Below, piece by piece: positions 39,105-50,790 of a stretch of DNA of 64,000 nt. Under the pieces are notes generated by a model. The model did not search any database and was not told where the DNA came from. It saw only the letters and a list, made by a program, of their open reading frames with translations. This DNA is from Rhyzopertha dominica (taxonomy: Eukaryota > Arthropoda > Insecta > Coleoptera > Bostrichidae): positions 1,922,001 to 1,986,000 of the forward strand of contig QCXZ01000003.1 in assembly GCA_025024175.1 (NCBI GenBank). Direction: 5' to 3'. The translations under genes were made by a program, and so were the position numbers. Positions within the stretch are counted from its first letter, which is position 1; each line of letters opens with the position of its first letter.

Positions 39105-39939
39105 TAGTTGTCATAATGTGCGTAAGGGAGTTCACAGTTTGGTTTAATTTTTTAGTGTTAAAGAGTATTTTAAAGCGTTACTGTGTATGTTTGAGTAGCT
39201 TACACTACTTCGCTTTACATAGCAAGTATGACAAACCAAATTTACATTTAGATACAATGTATTGTACATACTAAGTACGTGTGTGGAGCATTGCAATTTA
39301 CAAGTTTTACCAGAAAAAGGTAATGGGCTGGATACCTGGATGTTTCCGTTATAATAAGAGAGAAACGTATAATCTTCCAGCACTTCTTTTAGGTTGTTTT
39401 TAAACAATAGATTGCAACTAAATGTAATTTTGGTTTATAACACTATATTATACGAAGGAACGTAAACCACTAAAAATACACAGTAACACTCAATGTTCAG
39501 AGCAAAATTATAGTATAATACAATATTTTGAAGTGTTACTGTGTATGTTTGAATGGTTTACATACCTTTGTATTATTCATTATATATTACAAAACGAAAT
39601 TGCATTAAGTTGGTATCTATTGTTAAAAGACAATCTAAAATAAGTGCTTAAAGTTTATACGTTTCTCTCTCATTATAACAAGAACATCCAGGGACCTAGC
39701 ACGTTACCACCTTCTGGTACAACATGTAAATCGTAATGCTTTACACACGCACTTATTGTAGGTTAAGCTTTTCAGCAATACCTACATTGTAACTAAATGT
39801 AATTTACGTTTGTAATACTTGCCAAGTAAAGCGAAGGAGTGTCAGCTACTCAAATATACACAGTAACACTTTAAAATATTCTTTTAACACTAAAAAATTG
39901 CACCAAACACTGAACTCCCTTATGCACATTATGACAACT
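39105..39939. repeat. Compound fold-back palindrome
   Basis: The ends are TAGTTGTCATAATGTGCGTA near 39105 and its inverted counterpart, AAGTTGTCATAATGTGCATA on the minus strand, ending at 39939. Inverted similarity continues inward through essentially the whole 835 bases to a short centre near 39510-39525, so the arms are about 400 bases each and diverged by roughly a fifth by eye. Each half is itself terminally palindromic. A unit containing GTTACTGTGTATGTTTGA and its complement (CACAGTAACAC, AACTAAATGTAATTT) appears at the outer and inner end of each half in opposite orientation, around a spacer of about 140 bases. There is no coding capacity. It is probably two MITE copies inserted or duplicated head to head. 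A transcript across it would fold into a long hairpin. Confidence 0.8.
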
Positions 39940-39963
39940 TGGTTTTTTTTGATCCAGTATTTG

Positions 39964-40083
39964 AACTAAATGTAATTTCGGTTTGTAATATTTGTGAAGC
40001 GCAGTAACACTTCTAAATATTCTTTTAAAGTCACAAAATCGCACCTAATACTGAGGTCCGTTACGCACGTTATGACAACTCGG
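39964..40083 (+). repeat. Extra copy of the fold-back outer unit
   Basis: This repeats the right outer end of the fold-back (AACTAAATGTAATTTCGGTT, then GCAGTAACACT, and TTATGACAACTCGG) with an internal deletion of about 35 bases. Shared flanking GATCCAG follows both copies, indicating a tandem duplication that includes a little sequence outside the palindrome. Confidence 0.75.
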
Positions 40084-40274
40084 TGTGTCAGGATCCAGGA
40101 CTTTGACGTACCGCAGAAAAATGGCCGTCATTATGTCAGCACTAATATAGTGTATTCCGATCAGACGTTCAACTTAATTTTAGACTTGGAGATGAGGAGG
40201 AACCTTTCGATTTCTAAAAATTTACAGCTTTAGAAGGGAGGGTGCCCAGAAACTTTTGATTTTACTGTAAAATC

Positions 40275-40647
40275 TTATCCAATGTTGGACATAATTAAGT
40301 TGCAAAGTGAACTCTTGTTGATTTACGAACGTGACAACATGTGTAGTACTAGATATGCTTTTCCACTTTTAGTGCTCATATCAGACAATAACCTCAAGAA
40401 AGTGTTTCAAGAAACTTAGTAACTTTTAGGCATTATTTGTACCACACCAATATCAAGAAGCAAGTGCGAAAGATGCTTTTCGACTTTAAAGCGGATTGAA
40501 GTTTTTTAATAAGCACAATGTCGGAGGATCACCTTCAATTCATTGGCAACGTTATCAATATAAAAGAAGTTCTTTCAGACTATACCGGACTTTGACAACA
40601 AAGTCATCGAGTCATTTTGCAGCAAGAAGAATGGACTTCATGTGTAA
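40275..40647 (+). pseudogene. hAT transposase C-terminal (dimerisation) domain relic
   Basis: One frame reads YPMLDIIKLQSELLLIYERD, then LLVLISDNNLKKVFQET, two stops, TTPISRSKCERCFSTLKRIE. This is the highly conserved 'ERCFSTLKRIK' signature of the hAT C-terminal dimerisation domain found in insect and vertebrate hAT (ZMYM/52-kDa-repressor-like) proteins. After a frameshift come TMSEDHL and then TIPDFDNKVIESFCSKKNG, matching the expected STMSEDRLNALAMLSIEKE..PDFNEKVIEYFA arrangement. The N-terminal zinc finger and catalytic domain are absent. Stops and frameshifts make it dead. It lies just downstream of the fold-back palindrome; whether the two were one element is not shown. Confidence 0.82.
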
Positions 40648-43600
40648 ATAGTTAAGTGTGTTAAATTTGTATTTGCTACTTTTTCCTTTCGTGCCTCCCC
40701 CCCCTCTGTCTCAGAACCTGTATTTATAAGAGATGCAGCAATAAATGAAATTGGTTTTCAGTCCCGGTTCAAGTATGAAATGTGGATAAAGATTGCTACA
40801 GTTACCTATAAAGCATAAAAAGCATTTGCTTGTTGCGCCTAACTTCATGAGATGAGTAAAATTAGGTCGCTCGCGATTTCTCTCTTATTTAGTGTTTTTT
40901 TTCCTTAGAGAGAAAGTTGCACTTCTAAATGTGCGACGGATTTCTTTAGGGCGTTGGCCAACTGTTTGTGTAGTGGAATTTACCTCGGGAAAGGCAGAAG
41001 TCATCCAGAAATATTTCATCTAACGTTTTTATCTTGATTACCATGTTTCAGCAAATGCTTATTCAAGACATGTTTTTTAAAATTTAAATTTTATTTTGTA
41101 CTTTAAGCTCCAAAATCTTCCTTGTGAGCATGGATAACAAAGCATGAGATATATACTTACACAAGAAACCGTGATATTTAACACCTAATTTTGCTTCAAA
41201 TGACGTTAAAAGTTACAGCCCCGCAAAATATTGCAATTTATGTTCCCGGTCAGTGGTATAGCGTATTTCTAAAGCCTCCGCCGCGGGTTTTATTCCCCAA
41301 ATGAACCAACTTTTACTCCTGGAAAATGGGGGCCGGATTACCTAATGCGTTTATTACGCAACATCATTAGGAATCCCTGGTCGGAGATCGGCAACACAAA
41401 TGCTTGCGCCTTTGCATATTAAACCTAAATAACGGAAAGATTGCCGATATACTGCGCGATATTAAGTGGAGAATTTGAGGATGTATTGACCGTATCTCCC
41501 AAAAATTACTTTACAGGCGCCGAGATATATGACCTATAAAAGTATAAGAAATGGGGGATGATTCGCTGAACGTATGTGCTGGTAAATATATAACTGACAG
41601 TTTATGCTGCGTTGAGAGGCCTATCGTTCGGCGTTTTATTTTATTGAGCTCGCTCGTTTCGCGCTTGACGTGTGATGATCAAAGTTGTCAATCTTATGCT
41701 GCTAGAAATATTCGCGACGCTGAAGTCTCCTATTTAATGTCGACTTTTACAGCTAAGGAAAATTTACGAGAGAATTTAGTAAATTGAAATAATTTTACTA
41801 GGAGGACTTCAATATAATGACTCAACGTTAATAATATACGTGAGCTTGTAAAATATCTTTTTGACATTTTTTTACTGCGAAAAATGTACTCCAGTGTCAG
41901 TGAAAGTGTTGCTTCTATTCCTCCATAGTTCAAAAACAAGGCACGAACAGAAGATGTCAATATCAGAATAAGATTACAATCCAAAAAAGCTGACCTATTC
42001 AAGCGTTTTTTGAGAAATTTAGAGATTTTTTTCTTTATTTTCTTGGCCACTTGTTACCCATTCGAACGAACGAGAGGAGGGGTTCGCACATCGATGAAAG
42101 CATCAGTTCTGATATAGCAAATATGCGAGTCCCAAAATTATTCCATCTGCTGCAAACCACCAGAGCGAGATTCTCTGCCAATGATATTCGGGGCACTCAT
42201 TGTTTGCGGCCATCATAACAGATAATAAATGACTGCTCTAGAACGGCTAAATAGTTCAGCATGCCACACATCATAATTCTAACCACACGTCGACCCATTT
42301 CAAGTTTACAACGATTCCGATTCTGCCCACAGCAGGTTACAAGAACACTCTTGGGGTTTATTTGTGAGGATTTTTTTGGCGAGGTCCGCACTTATTTTCG
42401 CTTGTTAAACGTAAAATGATTAATTCGTGTAAAACTAACAAAACATTTTCGAATTTATAATTTGTTTTTGTGTTATTTGTGTACTTCACTAGCTTCAAAT
42501 ATAAAGAAACTGATTTGAAAATGGCAAACAATTATTCTATCTATATCTTACTATCTGATAATATACGATAATTTATGAACAAAAACTTTGAACAAAGGCC
42601 ATTTTTTCGTTCTTGAATTATGACCCTACAGCAGAAAGCGTGGAGGAATATATCACTCGAAGCTCTGGACATTGTCCCAAAAAATTAAATGATAATAAAT
42701 AATTAGAATCTATTTGTTTTTACAACTGTTACTAGATTGCCCAATTTAATTATTTATTATGATTGACGGTCAATGTTATTTTTCATACCTCTGATCCTGA
42801 GATAACCACGAACTAAACTAGGGTATAATCTGCACAGAATATCTTACGAACTGTCTCCTTAGCTGCTCGCAATTTAAGCGCCGCGTAATGCAATTACAGC
42901 CCGGATAACGAACTCGGCTTTAAAACTACTTTGAATGATCATCTCGTAGCTCACGCTCACATTTTATTGCTATCTCCAAGTACACTGTTAATCCCGGATT
43001 TCATTTTTGAAACTTTTATTACGACACGCGAGGTTTACTAATGCAGTTAATCCGCTAGAAATTTAGTCTTTTATCGCAAGCTTAAATTCAAAAATAAAAG
43101 CGTCGTATAGAACGGGAGCTATTCACATTACACCCCTAATGAAAGAGGAACGTCCTTTCAAAACCAACGATTTCCACTCTTGTGTTCTCTGTTTTCGTTA
43201 TTTATTGATATAATCTAGATAAAGCTACCTGCTAGCCTGAAATAAAGTAAATATATTTATTACAATACCCATAAATATTATCTTCACTCAATTATCAAAA
43301 TTCATTCGATATAATTACTTGTTGTTTCCATTTCTAATCATTTGGTTTTGCGCTACATCATTTTTTTGTTTGTCTTGAATAAATTCATTTTATGGTACCT
43401 TCTTTATGGATTAAATCAGCTTGCACCAAATGAAAATTATAAGCTATTCTCGCAGAATAATGAGGCGAAACTTTATTTTTAGCACCTTAGCAAGGTGGTT
43501 GGGTTAAACCGCGTCTGATTTTGGAATAAACTCGAACTTTCACCCACACTTGTAAGGGGCCTCATCAGGACAGAAATAAGGGGTATAGAGAGTATGGTAC

Positions 43601-46072
43601 AAACCTAACGCGAGCAGCATGTCCAAGCTGAACCAAATCATAAGGAGGAAAGAGAATGGAAACGATAGATAACGTTGTACCTGGCGCTATTGCTTTAAGA
43701 CATACTGTAATTGCCACGACTTCAGCTTGGTAAACGGTTGCAGAAACTGCCTAGGTTTGTACGTTTGTAACGGTTAGCTTTGCGACTTCTTTAACGTTCC
43801 CTGTGTTTCGCATTTACCCGTATTTTAAATGCTCTTTGCCGCAGTTGTTCTTATCGTACCGTTTTTTGGAGCGTTTTTCTGCTGTCCCACCTGTGTGGCA
43901 GAAGCAAGTTTCCCGTTTTCGAGAACATTATTCACAACCCGTTCGTAGCCAGCGCTAGCATTGTGATTAAAGTTCTTTTCTACTTACTCTAGTTCAGTAA
44001 GGGGATTAGTTCAGTGTTAATAGCTATTAAACTGAGTATATTGTGCCTGCCGTATTAGTGGCTTGAGCTCAGTATCCATATTGTGGGACTGAATTGGCTA
44101 CGTAGCTGAGAAACTCGGTGAATTAATCGACTGACCATCATAGTCACTACTTGCTCTTTATAAGCAGAACCCTCCTGTAGAGGTAACGTGGCAGCTTTAG
44201 ATATTCAATAGTGAAGTAATAGGGTACAACGCCAACACCTGCATCTAGACGCTCGAGGACGCTTCCTACAGCTAAGCAAACTATTTCTTTTACGTGGGAT
44301 GGTCTGATATGCGGTCAGAGCTGCTAATTTAATTGAGCTTTTCAATAATCCGCTCATTCCTTAACTCTTAACGCCGATTTCAGATCATCTACTCAAGTAA
44401 TCCGCCACGAATTATTAATGCGTGTTTACATTATTTACTATATGTGTAGCTATTAATTTGCATTTGCATCTGATCATATTTAATGTGGATGTTTTGTGAA
44501 CCAGCATAGAGCTCTATGCGGGGATTCATCGTTAATTATTTGACTTTACACATTTTTGAAGTCCATAGATGCGATGATATATTCGTGGCGTTGAATTTGT
44601 AATAATTATTGAATGCCATTGGTCATTAAAGGGGGTAGCAATCAACCAGTTGTCTTTTACTTATGATTTGATTTTTGCCTTTAAGTGAACGCGAACTATT
44701 CAGCCTGTTTCCAAAATTTACAGGGCGGCTGATATTTGCTTCGACACTTTCGTGTTAAAATTTTGATGGCGCCCTAATTTAACTAATAACTAGTAAGTGG
44801 AACCTCCCCACTCTTCCTCAATGCTAGTCGTTGCATTTGCTTGCCGCAAGCGAANCGTTTGGCNAATTTTATACTAGTTTAGTTTTGTGACGGTAGGTAA
44901 TTGCTTTTATCCCTCCGCCGTCATACGTTATGCACCCTGAATGGGTCTGGGGGTCAAACATAATCAGTTTCTGTCTGACTACATGCTCAGTGTTAACTTG
45001 TCGTTGTTGATGGAGTAACTGTAGGTATCACAACTTTGGTATGAAAGAAGGATTGCAGTGACTTTAAAGAGCAGCTGCGTGGGCAGTTTCTTTTTTTACA
45101 AGCATGCTCTTAGTCAACAAGTTTAAACATGGTGGCAAACTGCGATTTTATCTAACGCAGAAGTAACAAAAGCTTTCCAGACTTAGATTATATGTACATT
45201 ATGCAAATTTCAGTATCTCCCCAAACTTCTGGCACACTGCGTTCTCGGATTACATCAAATCTGAGGAAACACAACAGGGAAACCGCGAAACCGGACCCTT
45301 ACCGCCGGATCTCTTATTATCCACTACAAACAGGTTTACAATACGCCCCAACACAACACCTGAGTTCACACGACAGGAGACGAAGTGTTTGTTGTCCCTT
45401 TACTGCCGTCCCTTTTCCGGTATCCCGCCTGTCCTATTTCAACAATTATCTCGCCAGAGCTTGCTGAATTGTTCCTGCAGAATTGCCGGATGGAATTAAC
45501 GACGGTTCTGTAAAAAGGCCTTTCTGGAACCGGGAACAATTAGAGATAACGCGTTGGGCATGGCTTACCCACGCGCAAAACACGCTTCTTGATGTACAGG
45601 TGGTGATTTGAGAAAATGAGACTGGATTCTTGCTACCAGGATTAAAGCAGCTTATGCTACAGACGCCACCGTGCACTAACGGGGTACGATTTTAAAACAA
45701 TACGCCCGCTGAAGCACGACCATCCGTAAGTTCTGTAGATGTCAGAAAATGGATCGTGAGTTTCCTAATATGTAAAACATTGTTTGTCAGTGTTGATGTA
45801 CATTTTTCATGTCAGATTTTCTAATGAAATAATTATTAATGGCGTGATACACGGGCGCCTACCATAATATACTCATTTGGACATCACATCACAAAAAAGT
45901 ATCTTCTAATGCTTTGCCTTTTGCTCCTTGTATTATGAAGATTTCTAATTTATTAGACACCCACAGTGAAGAGAATCAAGCAAAAATTCAAGAACGATAT
46001 GCCAATGACAGTTACTCTAGGAACTTTGGGGTTTGGAAGAAATCAAGCATGAAAAACATTATACAATAGGTA
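40648..46072. other. Intergenic DNA with several G+C-richer blocks
   Basis: The intervals 41220-41440, 41550-41720, 42840-43150, 44100-44420 and 45230-45700 are richer in G+C than the background. Open frames in them (for example 41551-41787, and the overlapping pair 45192-45467 plus / 45446-45676 minus) resemble no family I know. These may be conserved non-coding elements. Two N bases lie near 44855. No transposon is recognised. Confidence 0.35.
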
Positions 46073-46128
46073 TAGTAATGCAACTCTCTTACCGTTTTTA
46101 CAACCCTGCAATACTATTTACCTTTCAT
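46073..46128 (+). repeat. Left TIR of the 1.94-kb element
   Basis: It begins TAGTAATGCAACTCTCTTAC and ends near CTTTCAT. Its partner is 47955-48010 in inverted orientation. Confidence 0.82.
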
Positions 46129-46469
46129 TTACAGGCACAGTTGGAACGGCACGCGACCCCTCATAAATCAAACCCTCTCTTTGTGATTTTGCGAATTTCC
46201 AGTGCCGGCTTTAAGCCGTTTAAAACTCGTTTTTTGTTTGTGTAGTGTATATTATTCTAATTAGTTTTTAATCATTCGGTTAATAAGAGGTTTTACATCG
46301 ATCGTTTTTATTTACGTCTCAAAATGAATTGTACGTAGTCTTAGATGAGTAGCAACATTATTTTGCACAAGCAAAGTACCTATATCTAGTTATAATGAAA
46401 TTTGTAATCTAACTAGACAACATGCATATCTGAGCATTTTTTTAATATGCGAAGAAAAATCTCGCATTC

Positions 46470-47820
46470 CTAAATATTTTTATTTTGATTCTTAACATTC
46501 TTATTATCATCATCACTACTGTCAAATTCTGAATCACTGCTAGCATCATCATTAACATGTGTTATAAAATTATGAAAATTTGGGGATACATAGCTATTTT
46601 CAGTTTCAATAACATGCTTAATACAGCTTTTCCACAGTTCTTTCGTTATACTACTTACCTCTCTACGCACTAAATCTACAACTCCCGAACTTAAACGCGG
46701 ACATGTATTGTTTCTTCGTATTCCTTTTTTAAGCGTACTCCACACTATTTCAATTGGTTTTAGGAAGCAATAATACGGTGGCAAACGCATAACCATATAT
46801 CCATGTCCTTTCGCTAGTTCATCAACTCGATATTGTTTAGGCATGTTGAGATGTTTTATTATTGTCAACAGATCTTTTTTGGTAACTTTTCCATCCGGAA
46901 TTGTAATTTTATTCTATTTCATGTAATCAATTATTTCTATTTTTTTTGTAGCTGATGTTGGCGCCTTGTTCATTAATTTTGAATGATAACTCGCGTTATC
47001 TATCACTATAACAAATCCTTGTGGTAGCCCTGGCAGTAACTGCTGCTGAAACCAAGTTTCAAGAAGTGCAGAGTCCATGTCGCAATGGTAGTCAGCAGAA
47101 CAATTTTGGATCTGTTTCGCTGACAGTAATAAGCCACTTTCCACCCATCCATCACTTCCTCCCGCATGAAGAATTATAATTCTTTTTCCTCTCGAAGGTG
47201 TTGCTTGCAGAACGTAGTTATTTGTCCCATCTGTCAAATATACGGTATTACGATTTTCTTGGCGGTACCTTCTGATTTCTTTTATATAATCCCATCTCAT
47301 TCTTTTTAGTCGGGTTGATTCCATTATGGACAAACGTTGGTTTAATGTACTATAATTAAAACCGATGCTCCTCAAGTATTTTCTGAACCACTCTTCGCAA
47401 TAACTAATGTCATATCGTTTCAGACTTGCCGTAGTTGGAACTTTATTTTCCTTATACATTTGGTAAATCACTTTTTTAATTTCTATCCCAAGCTCTTTTG
47501 ATATATTTTGAAATTTCTCCGAATTGTGTGATTTTCTTGAATTGCCTTTANTTTCAATAATATCTCTCACAGTCGTGTAGGGGACATCAACCATTTCACG
47601 TGTCACTTTTAACGGAGCACTGCACTCTTTTTTATAAAAAAATTCTATACATTTTTTATGATTTCTTTGGCATCTTGGGTAAGGTAACGACGATTCCTCT
47701 TGTTTTTTTCAATTTGAACTTCCATATCAGCGTCAGCAACTTCATTCTGAGCGATACTTGTAGCAGCTTTTTCCCAAGGACGGAAAATTTTTCGCTTCTC
47801 CTGTCTCGCGCACAGAAATA
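46470..47820 (-). pseudogene. IS630/Tc1-like DDE transposase, nearly intact
   Basis: The minus strand encodes an N-terminal basic region (about 47820-47660: RPWEKAATSIAQNEVADADM then KNKRNRRYLTQDAKEIIKNV), interrupted by a TAG and a frameshift near 47640. From 47606 a long frame continues as TREMVDVPYTTVRDIIE (helix-turn-helix), RLKRMRWDYIKEIRRYR, the first catalytic block VYLTDGTNNYV, KRIIILHAGG, then the second at FVIVIDNASYHSKL with NKAPTSATKK. A TAG at 46914-46916 interrupts it. The frame then resumes (ITIPDGKVTKKDLLTIIKHL), YRVDELA, LPPYYCFLKPIEIVWSTLKK with the third catalytic E, and an acidic tail (SSDSEFDSSDDD) ending at 46470. Relative to family members I know, about 15 residues are missing after the first catalytic D and the usual DET reads DGT. 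One frameshift and two nonsense codons point to a fairly young pseudogene. Confidence 0.85.
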
Positions 47821-47954
47821 ATGAGACCGAATGCTAGTTTTGGTTCGAGCGGTAGTGAACTTTAAATAATCCGACCCTGCTTAACCATCTTCCGAAAATC
47901 GGACCTAAATTTGTGGTAATCCGGTAACTTGTGAGGGGCCGCCTGCTGTTCGAG

Positions 47955-48010
47955 ATGAAAGATAAATTTTATTGCAGGGTTGTAATAACGTTAAGAGAGT
48001 TGCATTATTA
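47955..48010 (-). repeat. Right TIR of the 1.94-kb element
   Basis: On the minus strand this reads TAATAATGCAACTCTCTTAA onward to CTTTCAT, the partner of 46073-46128. Confidence 0.82.
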
Positions 48011-49092
48011 TACTTTCGGTCATTAAGTTCTGTCTAAACTATCATTTGCAAGTAAACCAAGTGATCATATGGATCTAAACAAAGCAAAAGAATCTTTTCA
48101 TAGCGATTTCAATTTTCATTTGCAGACAGAAAATAAACGTTGGACGAAAAAGAAATTGCAACCATGTAGGGTGATAATCTAATGTCCATTTGCCCCTTGA
48201 CAAGCGCAAAGCACGCTTCATACTTGCCAGCGGAGCATAATGCAGCGGCTTATAAAGTTGTTTTGCTAATTCGTTCTTTGTAGCAGCGGATTATTAATGA
48301 ACGTTGGGAAAATTAAGAAAAGTATGTAATAAATGATGTAGCCTGTAAACTCTTTTACTAAATTATCGCGCGCCAAGCGCCGCTATATTATGATTGATAG
48401 CGCACAAATTAAAAAAAAAGATGTTATTCGCCACATTGACTGCACTATGATGGATAGATCAGGTGTTGGCGATAGGGTATCTAACTAGCTTGTAATTGAT
48501 TTTAGGGACAGCGTAAATTTAGCGTCAGATTGCCGATAATTGACTGCTGACACCTGAAACATGGTCGGTATTTCGTGGACTTTATTTTTATAAAAAATAA
48601 AACCTGAAATACATGACGACCAATTAATAACATTCAGTTGTTCCCATAACCATCATGTGTTGTCCTGTTGTATTAACTGTCTAAACAAAAAAATATATTT
48701 TTACTGCTAATGTTGGATGCTGCAAGAAAAATATTACGATCCTCACGTCCTCGCCCTAGCTCTCTCTTTGGTAATTGAATTTTACGATTGAAAGTGGACC
48801 TTTTCAATAAGGCTTCAAATGTAATACGTGAACATTGACCTTTCACTGTATTAAACATTTACTCCTTTTTATAAGGACGATGGAAATCCTATGTAATTTA
48901 CACGCTAACTGCAATTCTACTTTCCATATCCTCAGATTTTTAGCTATTTTAAACAGGCATAAAATTATAATTGAATAGCAACAATTTTGTTTTAGACATG
49001 AAATATATAAACAAATATAAGTCAAAGAGTTACGTGTGATTTTACTGACCAATCTGCTTTTGATCAGCATATAGCGTATTCCTAACAAACGT
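48011..49092. other. A+T-rich DNA without recognisable genes
   Basis: Short open minus frames at 48673-48858 and 48843-49088 have no interpretable motif. Nothing else is seen. Confidence 0.4.
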
Positions 49093-49284
49093 TTGGGTTT
49101 TGTGAGATCGTATTTAGCTAACAGAACCGAACCGGACTGTGATAGTAGATTTGCAGAAATTTGTACAGCCGTACCTCAGGGTTCGATCTTGGAACCACTA
49201 TTATTTTTAATATACGCAAGTGATATTTTGGTGATGCAAATGAACATATACGATGGCAGGCAAGTCATGGTTTACGTCCAATGA
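49093..49284 (+). pseudogene. Non-LTR reverse transcriptase fragment
   Basis: The frame reads FVRSYLANRTEPDC, then CTAVPQGSILEPLLFLIYAS and DILVM. This is the central palm segment of jockey/CR1-like reverse transcriptases, where SYL.NR precedes [20 protein letters not shown]. The first G of GVPQGS reads A and the GP of ILGP reads EP, consistent with decay. The YADD box that should follow is not seen. The fragment is isolated and short of any boundary. Confidence 0.72.
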
Positions 49285-49389
49285 CATGTGCGCCAATAGT
49301 AACATAAAGTATAAAACAATATCTTTAAAATTAGGAAAGTTATAGAAGAGCGATTTTCACTGTTTTACCAGGTAGATGTGGTCGTATAA

Positions 49390-50028
49390 AAAATTACCAA
49401 TTATCGATTGGTGTAAAATCAGGCGAGTCAACTGAGCAAGACACTGGATCTCCACGGCCTATCCATTTGTTTTGGTACCGCATATTAAAAAATTATTGAA
49501 CTCCAACTGCGTAATGTCAAGGAGCGTCATCGTGTTGTATCCAAATGTTCGGACGAACATTCAGGGGAACGTTTTTCATTAAATCATATAAATGCTGTTC
49601 CGAGAAATATGACCCTTCAAAATTTCATCAAAAAAGAATGGACTAATTACAAAATTCCCTACTATTGTACCCTAAACATTAAGTGACCACCTATGTTGGT
49701 GATCAACCAGAAGACTTAAATGTTAATTATTATTGTTATAATAAATATATTGTGTTTATTATCTAATCTACTATTATGAAATGTCGTTTGGACACTAAAA
49801 AAAGTCAGGGTCTTCTAAAAGTTTGTTTTGAAACCATTCAAAAGTATTACTTTTTGTTCGTAATGGTTTTGATTTAGATGCTGGTTTCTCAAAATCTTGA
49901 CAGTTGGTTGGCGTCTTCCAGGATATCTGAAATCTTCTAAAATGGAGGCAATTTCTTTGATACTCTCCTAATAAGTACACCATATCAATATATTCTTCTT
50001 TTGAAAAATGAGAAGGAAATTTGAGCAC
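49390..50028 (-). pseudogene. Tc1/mariner-superfamily transposase relic, internally deleted
   Basis: On the minus strand a start at 50028 gives MLKFPSHFSKEEYIDMVYLL followed by GEYQRNCLHFRRFQ, matching the N-terminal 'S.EEY.DM...YGE...N....' of an insect transposase family. It continues as frame-shifted linker to about 49795. The next recognisable part is HQHRWSLNV, TIVGNFVISPFFFDE and NFEGSYFSEQHLYDLMKNVP with LNVRPNIWIQHDDAP, where the second catalytic D lies. Then NKWIGRGDPVS and SPDFTPID with the third D, ending near 49390. The first catalytic block and much of the helix-turn-helix are deleted, and stops and shifts are frequent. It belongs to the same broad family as 9256-9995, but different parts survive. 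Confidence 0.72.
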
Positions 50029-50790
50029 GCATTTGATGGTAAGAAGCTTTTATGTGAGCGATGGATATAAGTAAACATTTGCTGTGGTCTGTCAAATCCG
50101 ACGGCTAGTTTCGCCCTTGTTGGGACTCTCCAGGCAGGCGGCAGCTCTACCACAGCGTGCAAACGAATGTTAAGTATTGTAATTTACCAGGACCACTAAA
50201 CTATTATGTGTATTTCATTCGCATAAATCGTGGTTACATGGTAAATCGGTACAAATTGTTTCATGTACCAACCAGAGACAAAATTTCCAATAATAATTAA
50301 TTTACAGGGGCCGTTGCCACACCGAGATTGAAAAGGTACAACCCAGCAATTTTATTAGCGGTTAAATTTAATATCCGCCCGAGCCGGGCTGTTTCATTGA
50401 CCGATTTATTTACTAATCGCCGAGCCAGAGCACGGCGCTATATAATCAATTCATCCCTGTCCATCTATCACTCTTGCCTTTTTTCTGCGTTTAATCTCCG
50501 CGATGTTGTTTGTTTCCCCGGCATTAATTTTTTACGCGACAATGATTGCGAAATTTAGTACTGGTATCGCGCGTGATACATGTGGGACTAGCTTCATCAA
50601 CGATTACAAAGGCAAGTGCAAAACATGGTTCTGATTCAGGTGGAGCATAATGGAAATCTCCCAAATACTTTAAAGGTCTAAATTTACTTTTTAATAGTCC
50701 AAAAACTTCTTAAATCACATATCAGGCAACTAAGTTGACAAATATAATTAATCAAATATTGAGGAATTAAAGGATTATTTCGTTAGCAAT
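50029..50790. other. Intergenic DNA with a G+C-richer block
   Basis: The interval 50290-50540 is CpG-richer, open for 76 codons on the plus strand (50328-50558) and contains CTATATAA near 50439, which could be a TATA box or chance. No protein family is recognised. Confidence 0.3.

Larger units (their letters stand above)
46073..48010 (-). mobile_element. Tc1/mariner-superfamily element with long TIRs
   Basis: The ends are inverted copies: TAGTAATGCAACTCTCTTAC at 46073 and, on the other strand, TAATAATGCAACTCTCTTAA from 48010. They match for about 56 bases with roughly seven mismatches, and weaker similarity extends further inward (for example CCCCTCATAA versus CCCCTCACAA). TA sits outside each end (46071-46072 and 48011-48012), consistent with a TA target duplication. 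The element is about 1.94 kb and encodes a DDE transposase on the minus strand. It is the best preserved DNA transposon ORF in the window but carries inactivating changes. Confidence 0.82.

Noticed and set aside
45192..45676. Pair of convergent open frames in a G+C-richer block
   Set aside because: Both are driven by local G+C content and overlap at their ends; neither has recognisable motifs.
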